Assembly: GCA_038227045.1 (NCBI GenBank)
Contig: JBBRQD010000025.1
Span: forward strand, 1-57,569
Length of the DNA stretch: 57,569 bases
Source: JANXLS01 sp038227045
GTDB taxonomy: Bacteria; Planctomycetota; SZUA-567; H5-PLA8
Direction: 5' to 3'
A program made the position numbers and the translations under genes. Shown here piece after piece: positions 17,493-26,620 of this stretch (the stretch's first letter is position 1; the number at the start of each line of letters is the position of its first letter). The notes below the pieces were generated by a model that did not search any database, was not told where the DNA came from, and worked only from the letters and a program-made list of their open reading frames with translations.

Positions 17493-18803
17493 TTATCGAT
17501 TGCCGAAGCTTCGGAACTTTTTCAAGAGCCGCGCGAATTCTTTGAAATCGCGCGGCGGCGGGGCTTCGATGAAAATCTTTTTGCCCGTCCTCGGATGAGT
17601 GAAACCCAGTTTCCAGGCGTGCAGCGGCAGGCGGCTCAGGACGATCTCGTCGCCGCGTTCGCTCTGTCCCAGCGAGGGGTCGAAGTCGCGCATGCGGTAC
17701 GGCGACTTTTTTCCGTAGAATGGATCGTACGCGAGCGGATGCCCGAGCGCGGCGAGATGCACGCGAATCTGATGCGTGCGCCCGGTCTTCGGCTCCGCGC
17801 GGATCATCGAGTAGCCGCGATAACGCTCCAGCGCGACAAATTGCGTTTCGCACGCCTTTCCCTCTTCACTGTCTTCCTCTAGCGCGATGCCTTTTTTCTG
17901 TCCAAATTTCGGCGCGGCGTTGTGCGCCTGCGAGCGCTGTTTGCGCATTAGCGAATAGAACGGTGTTTGCGCGCGCCGCGATGGGCCCGCGCGTTCTTCG
18001 TCGTCTCTCGCGCCGTATTTTTTCTCCGCCTCGCCTCGCACGTATTTGATTGGCCGTGTCGAAACGATTTCGTCCCACGACACCGCGCCGGCCACGATCG
18101 CCAAATATTCTTTGTGAATCGTGCGCTCCCTGAATTCGCGCGTGAGCGCTTCGTATGCTGCGTGATTTTTGGCGATCAACAGGCAGCCGCTGGTCTCCAT
18201 ATCGAGCCGATGAACAAAATAAAATCCGGGTTGCAGCGCCTGCGCAGGACCGGTCGAAGCCGGATTCGGCGCGGAATCTTCGTCTTCCTCGTCATCGCGT
18301 TTTGGATGCCGGATCGGACCGGACGCCCCTTTTATCGCGGGCCGTGCCGAAGGCAACGGCGCCGTGCGCGCGTCGAGCTTTCGCGGCGGATACGCGCGCG
18401 TCAGCACTTCTTCCAGTGTGTCGCGCCGCGTGAATCCGTCCTGCCCGCGATAGACGGGAATCTCCGCCGGCTTGCTCACGACCAGAACATCCGCGTCCTC
18501 GTACAACCGCACGAGATGCCGGCCGTGCGGCGTGGTGAGGCGCGGCGCTTTGGCTTTCTCGATGAGATTTTCCGACGCATCCATCGCCGGGTCGGGGAAT
18601 TCAAATGTGTCACCCGCCTTGACGCGCTCCGAACCCGAGGCAATGGCGCCGTTAAGCCGCACCAGGCCTTCGTGAAAAAGAGTTTTGGCCGCGCGCCGAT
18701 TGAGTTTGCCCAGCATTGCGCAGAGCGCGCGGTCGGCGCGAAATCCAGTCTGCGAGGGCGACGCTTGTGCTTTGATGGTGGCGTGCGTGTGTATGGGCTT
18801 CAA
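17493..18803 (-). CDS. RluD/RluC-type 23S rRNA pseudouridine synthase
   Basis: The start is set at a TTG at 18803 (GGAAA upstream), giving 436 residues; the frame remains open to 18914, but that part overlaps an intergenic repeat. An S4 RNA-binding domain near residues 20-65 (RADRALCAMLGKLNRRAAKT) precedes the catalytic domain. The catalytic Asp lies in HRLDMETSG near residue 200, and EPKTGRTHQIRVHLAALGHP is the RluA-family motif II. A charged insertion near residues 145-190 (RDDEEDEDSAP) is unusual. The exact rRNA target (RluC or RluD type) cannot be told. Confidence 0.85.
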   Translation of the reverse strand: MKPIHTHATIKAQASPSQTGFRADRALCAMLGKLNRRAAKTLFHEGLVRLNGAIASGSERVKAGDTFEFPDPAMDASENLIEKAKAPRLTTPHGRHLVRLYEDADVLVVSKPAEIPVYRGQDGFTRRDTLEEVLTRAYPPRKLDARTAPLPSARPAIKGASGPIRHPKRDDEEDEDSAPNPASTGPAQALQPGFYFVHRLDMETSGCLLIAKNHAAYEALTREFRERTIHKEYLAIVAGAVSWDEIVSTRPIKYVRGEAEKKYGARDDEERAGPSRRAQTPFYSLMRKQRSQAHNAAPKFGQKKGIALEEDSEEGKACETQFVALERYRGYSMIRAEPKTGRTHQIRVHLAALGHPLAYDPFYGKKSPYRMRDFDPSLGQSERGDEIVLSRLPLHAWKLGFTHPRTGKKIFIEAPPPRDFKEFARLLKKFRSFGNR

Positions 18804-18861
18804 TGGGTGTTTCCAAAAAATGAAATGACATTTAAGGCGACAGGCATTTGAATTTATAGTT

Positions 18862-18997
18862 GGGTGGCCCAGCCCGACGGGCTGGGTCGCGAAGCGACAA
18901 GAAATCTCTCCCAAGACTTACGCACTAACTGAAATGCGAGCGTTTCAGGCGGGGCTTCTTGCGCCTTTGGCGCCCAGCCCGCTGGGCTGGGCCACCC
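18862..18997. repeat. Word-palindrome, GGGTGGCCCAGCCC-type
   Basis: The arms at 18862-18886 and 18973-18997 are near-perfect reverse complements, and each is itself a hairpin (CCCAGCCC/GGGCTGGG with a 3-nt loop). It lies between nusB and the pseudouridine synthase gene, which run in the same direction. Confidence 0.85.
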
Positions 18998-19000
18998 TGC

Positions 19001-19432
19001 TCATGCGGGTTTTACTTCCGGGCGAAGCTTTGCGCACAGCTTGTCGAGCAAGCCATTGACAAATGCGCCGGCTTCCTCGGACGAATATTGTTTCGCCAGT
19101 TCGACCGCCTCATTGAGGATGACTTTGTTCGGCGTCTCCGGGCAAATCGTCAGTTCGGCGAGCCCCAGACGCAGGACGTTGCGGTCGACTGCCGCCATCC
19201 GATTGATGTTCCAATTGGTCGCGATTTCGGAGATCTCCGTATCGAGTTCAGAGCGGTGTTTCAATACGCTGTCGACCAGATTCTGCGCGAATTCAATGCT
19301 CTGCCGCTCCGGCGGAATCTCCTGCGCGGCAATGTACGAGTCGAACGTCTGCACGTCTTTTCCGTCCAGGACGTCATGCATATAAAGGTATTGCAGGGCC
19401 AGTTCGCGCCCTGTTGTTTTCGGATGGCTCAT
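19001..19432 (-). CDS. nusB: Transcription antitermination factor NusB
   Basis: The protein has 143 residues. Signatures include TTGRELALQYLYMHDV at the N-terminus, a WNINRMAAVDRNVLRLGLAE segment, ILNEAVELAKQYSSEEAGAF and the end VNGLLDKL. It binds boxA RNA with S10 and supports rRNA antitermination. It lies directly downstream of ribH, the usual arrangement in bacteria, separated by a 26-bp word repeat. Confidence 0.95.
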   Translation of the reverse strand: MSHPKTTGRELALQYLYMHDVLDGKDVQTFDSYIAAQEIPPERQSIEFAQNLVDSVLKHRSELDTEISEIATNWNINRMAAVDRNVLRLGLAELTICPETPNKVILNEAVELAKQYSSEEAGAFVNGLLDKLCAKLRPEVKPA

Positions 19433-19443
19433 TAAGAAAAAGT

Positions 19444-19470
19444 CCTGAGTGCTGAGTTCTGTGTTCCGAG
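19444..19470. repeat. CTGAGTGCTGAGTTC word element
   Basis: This short tandem of CTGAGT-type words fills the ribH-nusB gap. The same words occur at 27674-27711, inside the coding start of the GspH-like gene. Confidence 0.65.
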
Positions 19471-19471
19471 C

Positions 19472-19945
19472 TTATTTGCTCAGCGTTCGAATAAGATCCG
19501 CCATTTCAATAGCGCTGAGCGCGGCTTCCCAGCCCTTGTTGCCGCCCTTGGCGCCGGCGCGTTCGAGCGCCTGTTCGAGATTGTCGCACGTCAGCAGCCC
19601 GAACGCAACGGGCACGCCGCTGTTCAAGCCCGCGTGCGTGATGCCGCGGCTGGCTTCGCCGGCGACGTAATCGAAATGCGGCGTCCCGCCCCGAATCACG
19701 CAGCCCAGCGCGATCACCGCGCCATTTTGTTTGGACGCGCAGAGCGCCTGAACGGCCGCGGGCAATTCGTACGCGCCGGGCACTTTGACGACGGTGATGT
19801 TGCCATCCGCCGCGCCGTGCCGCAGCAGGCAATCGAGCGCGCCTTCGAGCAGCCGTTCCGTAATGAGGCTGTTGGTGCGCGCCACGGCGATGCCGAAACG
19901 CGTATTCTTCTGGACGGCCAATTGGCCTTCGATGACTTTGGGCAT
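19472..19945 (-). CDS. ribH: 6,7-dimethyl-8-ribityllumazine synthase
   Basis: This 157-residue protein carries the lumazine synthase blocks: VKVPGAYELPAAVQAL near residue 53, GCVIRGGTPHFDYVA with the catalytic His near 89, and GLLTCDNLEQALERAG. It makes the direct precursor of riboflavin and usually assembles into 60-mer shells. GAGGATCTC precedes the ATG. It is followed by nusB. Confidence 0.95.
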   Translation of the reverse strand: MPKVIEGQLAVQKNTRFGIAVARTNSLITERLLEGALDCLLRHGAADGNITVVKVPGAYELPAAVQALCASKQNGAVIALGCVIRGGTPHFDYVAGEASRGITHAGLNSGVPVAFGLLTCDNLEQALERAGAKGGNKGWEAALSAIEMADLIRTLSK

Positions 19946-20020
19946 GAGATCCTCGTTCGTTTCCTGAATGTCGAGGAGTCATTTTAGCAGAAAAACTTCG
20001 AGAGGCAACGCAGAACAGCA

Positions 20021-20078
20021 GTTCGGAGTTCAGGCTTTAGCCTGCAAGCAAGGACAGCCTGAAGGCTGCACTCCGAAC
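20021..20078. repeat. Word-palindrome, TTCGGAGTTCAGGCTTTAG-type, copy 1
   Basis: The left arm is 20021-20044 and the right arm 20055-20078. A second member of the same sequence family lies at 56837-56907, which makes this the clearest case of a recurring element of this kind in the window. It separates the pilin operon end from ribH. Confidence 0.85.
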
Positions 20079-20081
20079 CAT

Positions 20082-20540
20082 TCAATAACCTTCCCGCCCC
20101 GCTGTCGAGGGCTGCGCTTTCGGCATTCCGTTGCACATGATCGTATTGAATTCGATGAACTGGTTGTCGCCCTTTTGGGACCAGCTTATGCGCACGCGGA
20201 CAAAATATTCGCGTTTCTCGCCTTTTTGCGGGTCGACCGAAACAATCAAACGGTTGATTTTGTAGCCCGGGCGGTCTTTGATTTCCACGTATGTACTGCC
20301 ATCGCCGCGCGGCACCACGCCGCCGGCAAAATCCGCGCGCAGATCGGCCAGCGCCGACGCCGCGATCATCGTGGCCTCGGTCTCCTTGATCGCGCGCCGG
20401 TGGCTGTTCATTCCCGTCAGCAGCAGCGCGAATATGCAGACCATTCCGGCCATCAGAATGGCGATCGAAATCAGCAGTTCGATGAGCGTCATGCCGCGCC
20501 CGCGCCGCCGGCTCGATCCAATTGAAAAAACGGCGTTCAC
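20082..20540 (-). CDS. GspI-like minor pseudopilin
   Basis: This is a type IV pilin-like protein of about 152 residues if started at the GTG at 20540; a TTG at 20570 is the alternative. The prepilin peptidase site is GRG^MTLIELL, followed by the hydrophobic helix ISIAILMAGMVCIFALLL. The remaining domain has beta-strands ending FVRVRISWSQKGDNQF. Position after the GspJ- and GspK-like genes and a length near 150 suggest the GspI/PilV slot. It is the last pilin gene of the operon. Confidence 0.75.
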   Translation of the reverse strand: MNAVFSIGSSRRRGRGMTLIELLISIAILMAGMVCIFALLLTGMNSHRRAIKETEATMIAASALADLRADFAGGVVPRGDGSTYVEIKDRPGYKINRLIVSVDPQKGEKREYFVRVRISWSQKGDNQFIEFNTIMCNGMPKAQPSTAGREGY

Positions 20541-20604
20541 TTTATGTTCAATGTCCAGTTTAATACGCAAAGCCGGCCGCTACTCGAACCCTAAACTCTA
20601 ATCT

Positions 20605-21798
20605 CTATTTCGGCACATCCAAAATCCTTTTCGGCTTGATCGTCTGCGCGTTCTTTCGTTCTATATAGGCTTCGTCGGTCATGAAATCTTCGCGCCAGTT
20701 TGGAATATACACCACGCGCTGAAACATTTTGCCCGTCCGCACGATGGCGTCGCGGGCGTGTTCCTTTGGATGCGTGTCGCGCGCGCCGCGCTGGTCCACG
20801 TGAAACATGCCGTCGCTCTTTTTCGTATAGTGCATCCATTCGTCGTCGATCAGTAGATACGAATCCATGTCGTCGCCGTCGGCGAATCCCTTCACGTCGT
20901 CCACTGCAATCTCGGTGTCGCCATCGCCAATGCCATCGAGGAGCTTGGTGAAAAGGCAGCGCGGCGGCGACGAATCGATCACGACCGTGATGCGGACTTT
21001 GCGCGGAAAGACATCGTCGCTGGGATCGTCGAGCGAGTCTTTGCGGTGCAGAAAGAAATGGTTGAGCGGCGACGCGTCGATGCCGCGCGTCGAGTCCCAG
21101 ATGCGATGCGGACCGCTATTTTTGGTGACGTCTTTCGACGGAGGCGTGTCCCAATCGCGCGTGTCCTGCCCCCAGTAGTCGAACGCCAGATAGAGCACGT
21201 CCGTGGCAACCGGCTGTGCATTGTTTTCGTCCGCGAGCCCGCTCAACGCGCCGTCGACCGGCGCTTTGATCGCACGATACAGCGTCCTGTCTTTGACAAA
21301 ATACGCGACCATCGCCAGGCCGCCGAGCGCTTTGAAGTCGCCGGTTTTCAAGCCCGTGTAACTCTCGGCGTTCACTTTCTCGGGCGCGTCTTTCTCGGGC
21401 GCGTTCGCGCCGGGCGCTTTGAAGTTCATGTCGTTGTTGCGTCCATCACCGGCGTTTCCGACGAGCGCGCGTTCCGGCCCGGCTTCGAAGGTGCGGACGA
21501 ACATCAGCCGCTGCGATCTGACGCCCTTCGACTCCCCTGCGTAATCGCCAATGAATTTGCATTTCACTTCCGTCGCGCCGATCGGCTCGCGCGTCGCGGC
21601 GACGCGAATGTCGTCGGCGATGATGTCGACGACACCCACCGCCTTTTCATACAACGAACGCCGCCGCTCGCTCTGCTTCCATTGCAAGACAACTTCCTTT
21701 ACCGCCAGAAACATGAATGCCGCGATCATCACAAAGATGCCCAGCGACACCAGCACCTCGACGAGCGAGAGGCCGCGAGGCGAAGGGTTCTTTTGCAT
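20605..21798 (-). CDS. GspJ-like pseudopilin with an added tail-type module
   Basis: The protein has 397 residues from the ATG at 21798 (an ATG at 21831 is the alternative). The leader MQKNPSPRG^LSLVEVLVS is a normal prepilin site, with the helix LGIFVMIAAFMFLAV. The following domain (EKAVGVVDIIADDIRVAA) fits GspJ, but the protein is about twice the usual length. Near its C-terminus, a segment with LLIDDEWMHYTKKSDG, then RG and a later H-A-R-D-A-I, matches a module found five more times in the GspK-like neighbour. It would be exported and assembled at the pseudopilus tip. Confidence 0.75.
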   Translation of the reverse strand: MQKNPSPRGLSLVEVLVSLGIFVMIAAFMFLAVKEVVLQWKQSERRRSLYEKAVGVVDIIADDIRVAATREPIGATEVKCKFIGDYAGESKGVRSQRLMFVRTFEAGPERALVGNAGDGRNNDMNFKAPGANAPEKDAPEKVNAESYTGLKTGDFKALGGLAMVAYFVKDRTLYRAIKAPVDGALSGLADENNAQPVATDVLYLAFDYWGQDTRDWDTPPSKDVTKNSGPHRIWDSTRGIDASPLNHFFLHRKDSLDDPSDDVFPRKVRITVVIDSSPPRCLFTKLLDGIGDGDTEIAVDDVKGFADGDDMDSYLLIDDEWMHYTKKSDGMFHVDQRGARDTHPKEHARDAIVRTGKMFQRVVYIPNWREDFMTDEAYIERKNAQTIKPKRILDVPK

Positions 21799-21898
21799 GA
21801 AAATAGAAGTGCCAACTGCCCGCATCGTCATTCGCTTATTGAATCCAGTTGAGACAACAAAGTAGGGCGGATTTCCAACCCGCCCTACTTATCTTTTC

Positions 21899-24800
21899 TT
21901 ATCGCTTCTCCACCTCGTCGAGCCGCCGCATGATCAATGGCGAGTCGTACCGCGCGCGGAGTTTTTCCAGCGAGAATGTGTGTTTCCAATCCGCGCCTTT
22001 CCCATTGTTGAATGCCCCTCTTAGATATTTCCAAAACACGCGCACTTCCATCTGATCGGCGGCGATGCCTTCGCGCCCGTTCAATTTGAGCGCCTTCTTG
22101 CCTTGGTATTCATACAAGCCGCCGTTCTTGTTCGTGACATCGGTATCCCAGGCGGGCTTGCCGTCGAAGCGGACAAGCACGTGCGGTACGACATTCTGCG
22201 GCACCTGCGGCTGCTCTTCGGTGCCGGCCAGATCGAATTCGAGGCCGTACCACGACGCGTTTGACGCGCGATAGCCGGACTGAATGAACGCAAGCCCCTC
22301 GCCGTCGAAAGCCCTTGTGTCGCGGTCCCAATACCGGAATGGCAGGCAGCGCACGATATCGTTGACCTCATGCTCGCCTACTTCCGTGCCAAAGCGCCCG
22401 CGGAAATAACGGATGCCGTTGAACGACGTTCCCTGGCCTTTCGTCCACGACAGCACTTCGTCGTTGATCCAGGCGTAACCCTCAAGCGGGAAGCCGGCGC
22501 CGCTGGCGACCTGGAACGAATCCACCATGCCGCTTACCGCACCCGTCAAATGACTGACGGCCATGGCGTCCAGCAGCATGATCTGCGCGCCCACCGGATG
22601 TTCGACAGGTTTTGTGTTCAATGCCCCGCGCTTGACTTTCATCAGCCGCGACACGTTCTTGTTGACAATGTTGACGTGCAACTCGTGGACAGTCGTGCAC
22701 GGATTGACCCAGCGCCGGTCGGCTTTGTTCAATTCCGGCGGCTTGTTCATCAACGGCGGAAACGTGTCGGCGTAATACTGGACCTGGCCGGTCCCCACCG
22801 ACGTGTAGTAAATGAGTTCGTCCTCGATGCGCGCGAGGCCGCCCGTCGAAGGCCAGTTGAGCGGATTGTTGTTGCCTTGCGGATTCTGTCCGCCGCCGCC
22901 GCCGGGAGTCGGCCACGCGTCGTAATTTTCGACCAGGATTTCTTCATCGCCCGCCTCGAGCCCTTTGCCATCGAGATTCATGGCGATGCGTCCGCCCAGT
23001 GACCTGAACGTGTTGACGCGCACTTCGTCCACGTCGCCATTTACTTTGCCCTCGCCATTCTTATCTTCGCAGACATGCGGAGTCGCGCCTAGGGCGTCAG
23101 GCAGTTCGCCGGTCGGCCAATGCAGATAACGCGTCGTGCCCGCCGGATAACGCCGCGACACAAAATCGTTCAGCCCCACGTAATAATCGAAACTCCAGCC
23201 GGTAAAAGCCAGACGCGGACAAGGCTGATTGTTGGTGTTCGAGTATTGATGAAGATAGGCCTGCTTAACCCAGCGCAAGTCGCCGTCCTGTTTGCCCTGC
23301 TCGACAATCGACACTTCGCTGACGCCTTCTTCGCCATAGGGCGAGTCGTGGATCAACGCCACATTCGCGTTCGCCGCGGGGTTGGCGGGGTTGGCGGGGG
23401 GGGCGCCGGCGGGTGGCACTGCGTTTGGATCGCCGACGGCCGATGGATCCCAGCCCCCGCAATGCGGTGCGTTCATTCGGACCACCGGAATTACTTTTGC
23501 CTTCTTCGCGTGCGAACTGGTTACGCCTTTTTGCGTTCCCAGGTACAGATAATCGCCAATGCCATACACGTGGCGGAAGCGATTAATGTGAACGTTAGGC
23601 TGATTCGGTTTCGGCGTTTCGGGGTTGTTGATTTGGATCGTGGCGGGATTCCCATTTGCCAATTCCGCTTCCAGGAAATGCTTGCCGTCCATATCCCGCT
23701 TGTCAGAATAATAAACCCACTCGACCTTCTTGCTGTTGTTCTCATCGTCGAGCTGAACGATCCCCGGAATATCGTAATCCGTGCTGTTTGAAATAGCGAC
23801 ACTGCACAGCGACACGCCTTGTCCGTCGTGCAAATTGCGCGCGGGTGCGGTAACGCCGGCGCTGTTTTGGGCGCGTTGAAGCTTGTTCAATTCCCAGGCG
23901 TTGTTCGCGCCTTTCTTTTTAGCGCCGTAGTAAATGCACTCGCCTTCGATCGTCACGAATCCCGCCGCCGGAAAATCGCTCGCGTCCTCAACGGGAATTT
24001 TATCCACGGCGGTGCTCAGCACGAAATTGGGCTTGGCGTTCGGCGGGAACTGGATTTTTGTATGGGTCTTCGAGGCCATCGGAAAATCGTCGACCAGTGT
24101 GGCCTTGCCGACCACGAGATCCTGCGCCGGGTGGTTCACGTAGCCATAAGGAATCACCCATTCGCCGGACTTGTGCTTGATCGCCGCGCTCATGCGCGCG
24201 CCGCGGTACACGCCCGAAAACGCACCGCCGCTGTTCTGCGTGTATTCGATGATCTCCTCGCCGATCTTGATCGCGCCGGCTTTGGGAAAATCCTTGCCGT
24301 CGCCGTCCTGGAGCGTGATCGTCTCGGTGGGGTCGCTGGTCAGGCCGAGATCGCCGCCGAGACGGCCGCCGGGTTTGAATTGAAGCAAGTTCATCTGCTT
24401 CGGATCGCCATTTGGATAGGGCATCGCGTCGACGCGAATCTCCTGCCCGCCGGGGTGGCTGGTTTTCCAGGAACCGGCGATATGATACCAATCGCCCGAT
24501 TTCAGCGAGATCGGATAGACGAATTCGACGACGTGTTTGAATTTGTCGTTGGGCAGCGTCGAATCCCAGACGCGAATCACAAGACCGCCTTCGCCCGGAT
24601 CGTAGGAGAACATCACGCGGTTGCGGTCGTCCTGCAAGCCTTCGTCGTAGAACGTGCACTGCCCGTTCCCTTTGGGGCGGAACCACAATTCGCACGATGT
24701 CGCCGGCGTGGCCTGTCCGCGAAAACCGGCTCCGCGCGGATTGCCGCCATTTGGGCCTTGTCCGTTTTGTTGATCGACAGTGAACGCCGCGCCCCGGGTG

Positions 24801-26620
24801 ATGTCGTAACCTTCCTGCTTGTAGCGGGCGTCCGTTTCGTCGTCGCAGTGTTTGAACCATTCATACATGACGCTTTGCAAGCCCACCATCGAGCCGCTCT
24901 CGCCCACATCCAGGCGCACGTTGCCCATGTCGACTTTCGGGAAGCGATCCAGCGGCGCGCCTTGTTTGAAGCGGTGTTTTCCCAGAATCGTCGGATAGGT
25001 TACCACACGGCTGCTCATGCCCTGGTCGATCAGCTCCTGAAATCCCGCCTGGTATTGGACGCGGTAACGTCCGGGAAGAAGAGTGGGAAGCGTAACGAGC
25101 TGCCGCTGAGTGTGCCGCGCCAGTTGCATGCCGTTATCCGAATTGGCCACACCCGAACCTTCGATCGTGTAACTGCCGTGCGAGAAGAAACAGAACGGCA
25201 CCGTGGAGAGGCTGAGACGCGAACTGTTCGGTTCCATGGCATTGATCGCCAGCGCGTCGCGCTGCGGGAGCGTGACGATGCCGGCTTCGTGCGCACGGTA
25301 AATGGCTTTGCGAACGTCTTCGTTCGTGTTGAAAATGCGCCGCGAAGGAGCGGCGGTGCCTATCGAGCCTGCGGCTCTGCCGCGCAGAAAATCGACCAGC
25401 GCGACAGCCGCGCTGTGCGGGACTGCGTATTTATTGTTGCGCAGACACACGCCCGTAAACACCGCGGCGAGCACTTCGTCCGACGCGGTATTGATGTTGA
25501 CCGGATTCTTCATTTGCGGCTCGACATACGTGCCGCCGACAATCGAAGAGCCGTCGTCCTTGCTGCTGCCACCGATTATTTTCTCGAATTCAACCGTCGC
25601 GCTGCCGTCGTCTTTCATGAAAGAGGTGCGGACGCGGCCGAATCCAGTCGGGTCGCCATTGGTGGTGATGCGCACGAGCGTTCCGGGGCTGAAGCCCTGT
25701 CCGTTCTTCAATCCGACGCCGGTGATAGCTCCCGTGGAACTCGAATCGCCCAGTCTCTCGCCGTGTCCCCAGAGCGGGCTGCCCATCCCGTTCTCGACAG
25801 TCAAATGCCGCTCGATGCGCGCGAAATCTTCCGGTGGAAGCGCGTTGGCGCCGGTCATTTCCGCTGCCATTTTGATTTCATAAACCGAGCGGAACGGAGC
25901 GAAGACCATGCCGCCGGGCATCAATGCGTTGCAGATCAGCCGCGCGCGCCCGTCGTAAACCAGCGATCCGGGCATGTGCGCGTAGGCCACTCCTTGTTCC
26001 AATTGAATGCTGCCGCCGCCGGCGCTCGAATAATGCAGCGGCGCGGGTTCGCCATTCATGCAGACCAGTCCGCCGCCGGGATTGAACGCGCTGCAGTCGT
26101 CTACCAGCAATTGCGTTTCACCCCTCTTAATGCCTTCCGTCAGCAGCGCGGAGGCCAGCAGATTTCCAAGCAGCGCGGGCGGCGCGGTATTGACGTTGAT
26201 CTTGCCCTGCTCGTCTTCGACCTTCGCCGACCAGAGCATGCCGCGCGGATTCTGAACGTTGGTATCCAGTTTGTATTTCGTGACCATGGAGTCGGAAAAC
26301 GGCAACCCCATATCGATGATCAGGTCGCGCTGAGTAGTGACTTCCAGCGGCAAAATGACACCCAGATCGTCGATCGTGTGATCGCCGAAATAGGCCTTGT
26401 CAATGCGCAGGCGTTCGGCGAGCGCGTGCTGTTCGGCGGCCTCCGCGCCTTCGCGCGCGACTTGCTGATTGACGTCATTGCGCGCGGAACGCCCGTGTTG
26501 GATCATCGAAAAAACGAACGGCGTCGAAATGGCGATCAGCGCCGCCAGCACCGCGAGCACCATTAATATGGCCACGCCGCGCGGAGCGCGCGCATGGCCC
26601 GGATGTGAAAAGTGCGTCAT
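21899..26620 (-). CDS. Giant GspK-like minor pseudopilin, 1573 residues
   Basis: An N-terminal helix (residues 15-40, RGVAILMVLAVLAALIA) is followed by the GspK-type DVNQQVAREGAEAAEQHALAE segment. Two INVNTAPPAL / VNINTASDEVL motifs (141-150, 373-383) are the GspK helical-domain signature. The usual GspK is about 300-350 residues, so this is nearly five times longer. Added parts include a LamG-like sandwich (about 640-740) and five copies of an I-x-x-E-x-x-Y-T ... R-G ... H module (about 171-225, 770-826, 875-937, 1225-1350, 1366-1424). The start overlaps the end of the upstream pilin gene (ATGA). The likely site is the pseudopilus tip, in the periplasm. Confidence 0.75.
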   Translation of the reverse strand: MTHFSHPGHARAPRGVAILMVLAVLAALIAISTPFVFSMIQHGRSARNDVNQQVAREGAEAAEQHALAERLRIDKAYFGDHTIDDLGVILPLEVTTQRDLIIDMGLPFSDSMVTKYKLDTNVQNPRGMLWSAKVEDEQGKINVNTAPPALLGNLLASALLTEGIKRGETQLLVDDCSAFNPGGGLVCMNGEPAPLHYSSAGGGSIQLEQGVAYAHMPGSLVYDGRARLICNALMPGGMVFAPFRSVYEIKMAAEMTGANALPPEDFARIERHLTVENGMGSPLWGHGERLGDSSSTGAITGVGLKNGQGFSPGTLVRITTNGDPTGFGRVRTSFMKDDGSATVEFEKIIGGSSKDDGSSIVGGTYVEPQMKNPVNINTASDEVLAAVFTGVCLRNNKYAVPHSAAVALVDFLRGRAAGSIGTAAPSRRIFNTNEDVRKAIYRAHEAGIVTLPQRDALAINAMEPNSSRLSLSTVPFCFFSHGSYTIEGSGVANSDNGMQLARHTQRQLVTLPTLLPGRYRVQYQAGFQELIDQGMSSRVVTYPTILGKHRFKQGAPLDRFPKVDMGNVRLDVGESGSMVGLQSVMYEWFKHCDDETDARYKQEGYDITRGAAFTVDQQNGQGPNGGNPRGAGFRGQATPATSCELWFRPKGNGQCTFYDEGLQDDRNRVMFSYDPGEGGLVIRVWDSTLPNDKFKHVVEFVYPISLKSGDWYHIAGSWKTSHPGGQEIRVDAMPYPNGDPKQMNLLQFKPGGRLGGDLGLTSDPTETITLQDGDGKDFPKAGAIKIGEEIIEYTQNSGGAFSGVYRGARMSAAIKHKSGEWVIPYGYVNHPAQDLVVGKATLVDDFPMASKTHTKIQFPPNAKPNFVLSTAVDKIPVEDASDFPAAGFVTIEGECIYYGAKKKGANNAWELNKLQRAQNSAGVTAPARNLHDGQGVSLCSVAISNSTDYDIPGIVQLDDENNSKKVEWVYYSDKRDMDGKHFLEAELANGNPATIQINNPETPKPNQPNVHINRFRHVYGIGDYLYLGTQKGVTSSHAKKAKVIPVVRMNAPHCGGWDPSAVGDPNAVPPAGAPPANPANPAANANVALIHDSPYGEEGVSEVSIVEQGKQDGDLRWVKQAYLHQYSNTNNQPCPRLAFTGWSFDYYVGLNDFVSRRYPAGTTRYLHWPTGELPDALGATPHVCEDKNGEGKVNGDVDEVRVNTFRSLGGRIAMNLDGKGLEAGDEEILVENYDAWPTPGGGGGQNPQGNNNPLNWPSTGGLARIEDELIYYTSVGTGQVQYYADTFPPLMNKPPELNKADRRWVNPCTTVHELHVNIVNKNVSRLMKVKRGALNTKPVEHPVGAQIMLLDAMAVSHLTGAVSGMVDSFQVASGAGFPLEGYAWINDEVLSWTKGQGTSFNGIRYFRGRFGTEVGEHEVNDIVRCLPFRYWDRDTRAFDGEGLAFIQSGYRASNASWYGLEFDLAGTEEQPQVPQNVVPHVLVRFDGKPAWDTDVTNKNGGLYEYQGKKALKLNGREGIAADQMEVRVFWKYLRGAFNNGKGADWKHTFSLEKLRARYDSPLIMRRLDEVEKR

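Noticed and set aside
23819..26566. A 915-residue open frame on the plus strand
   Set aside because: It is antisense to the GspK-like gene, has no recognisable motif or ribosome-binding site, and follows from GC-rich codon use on the other strand.
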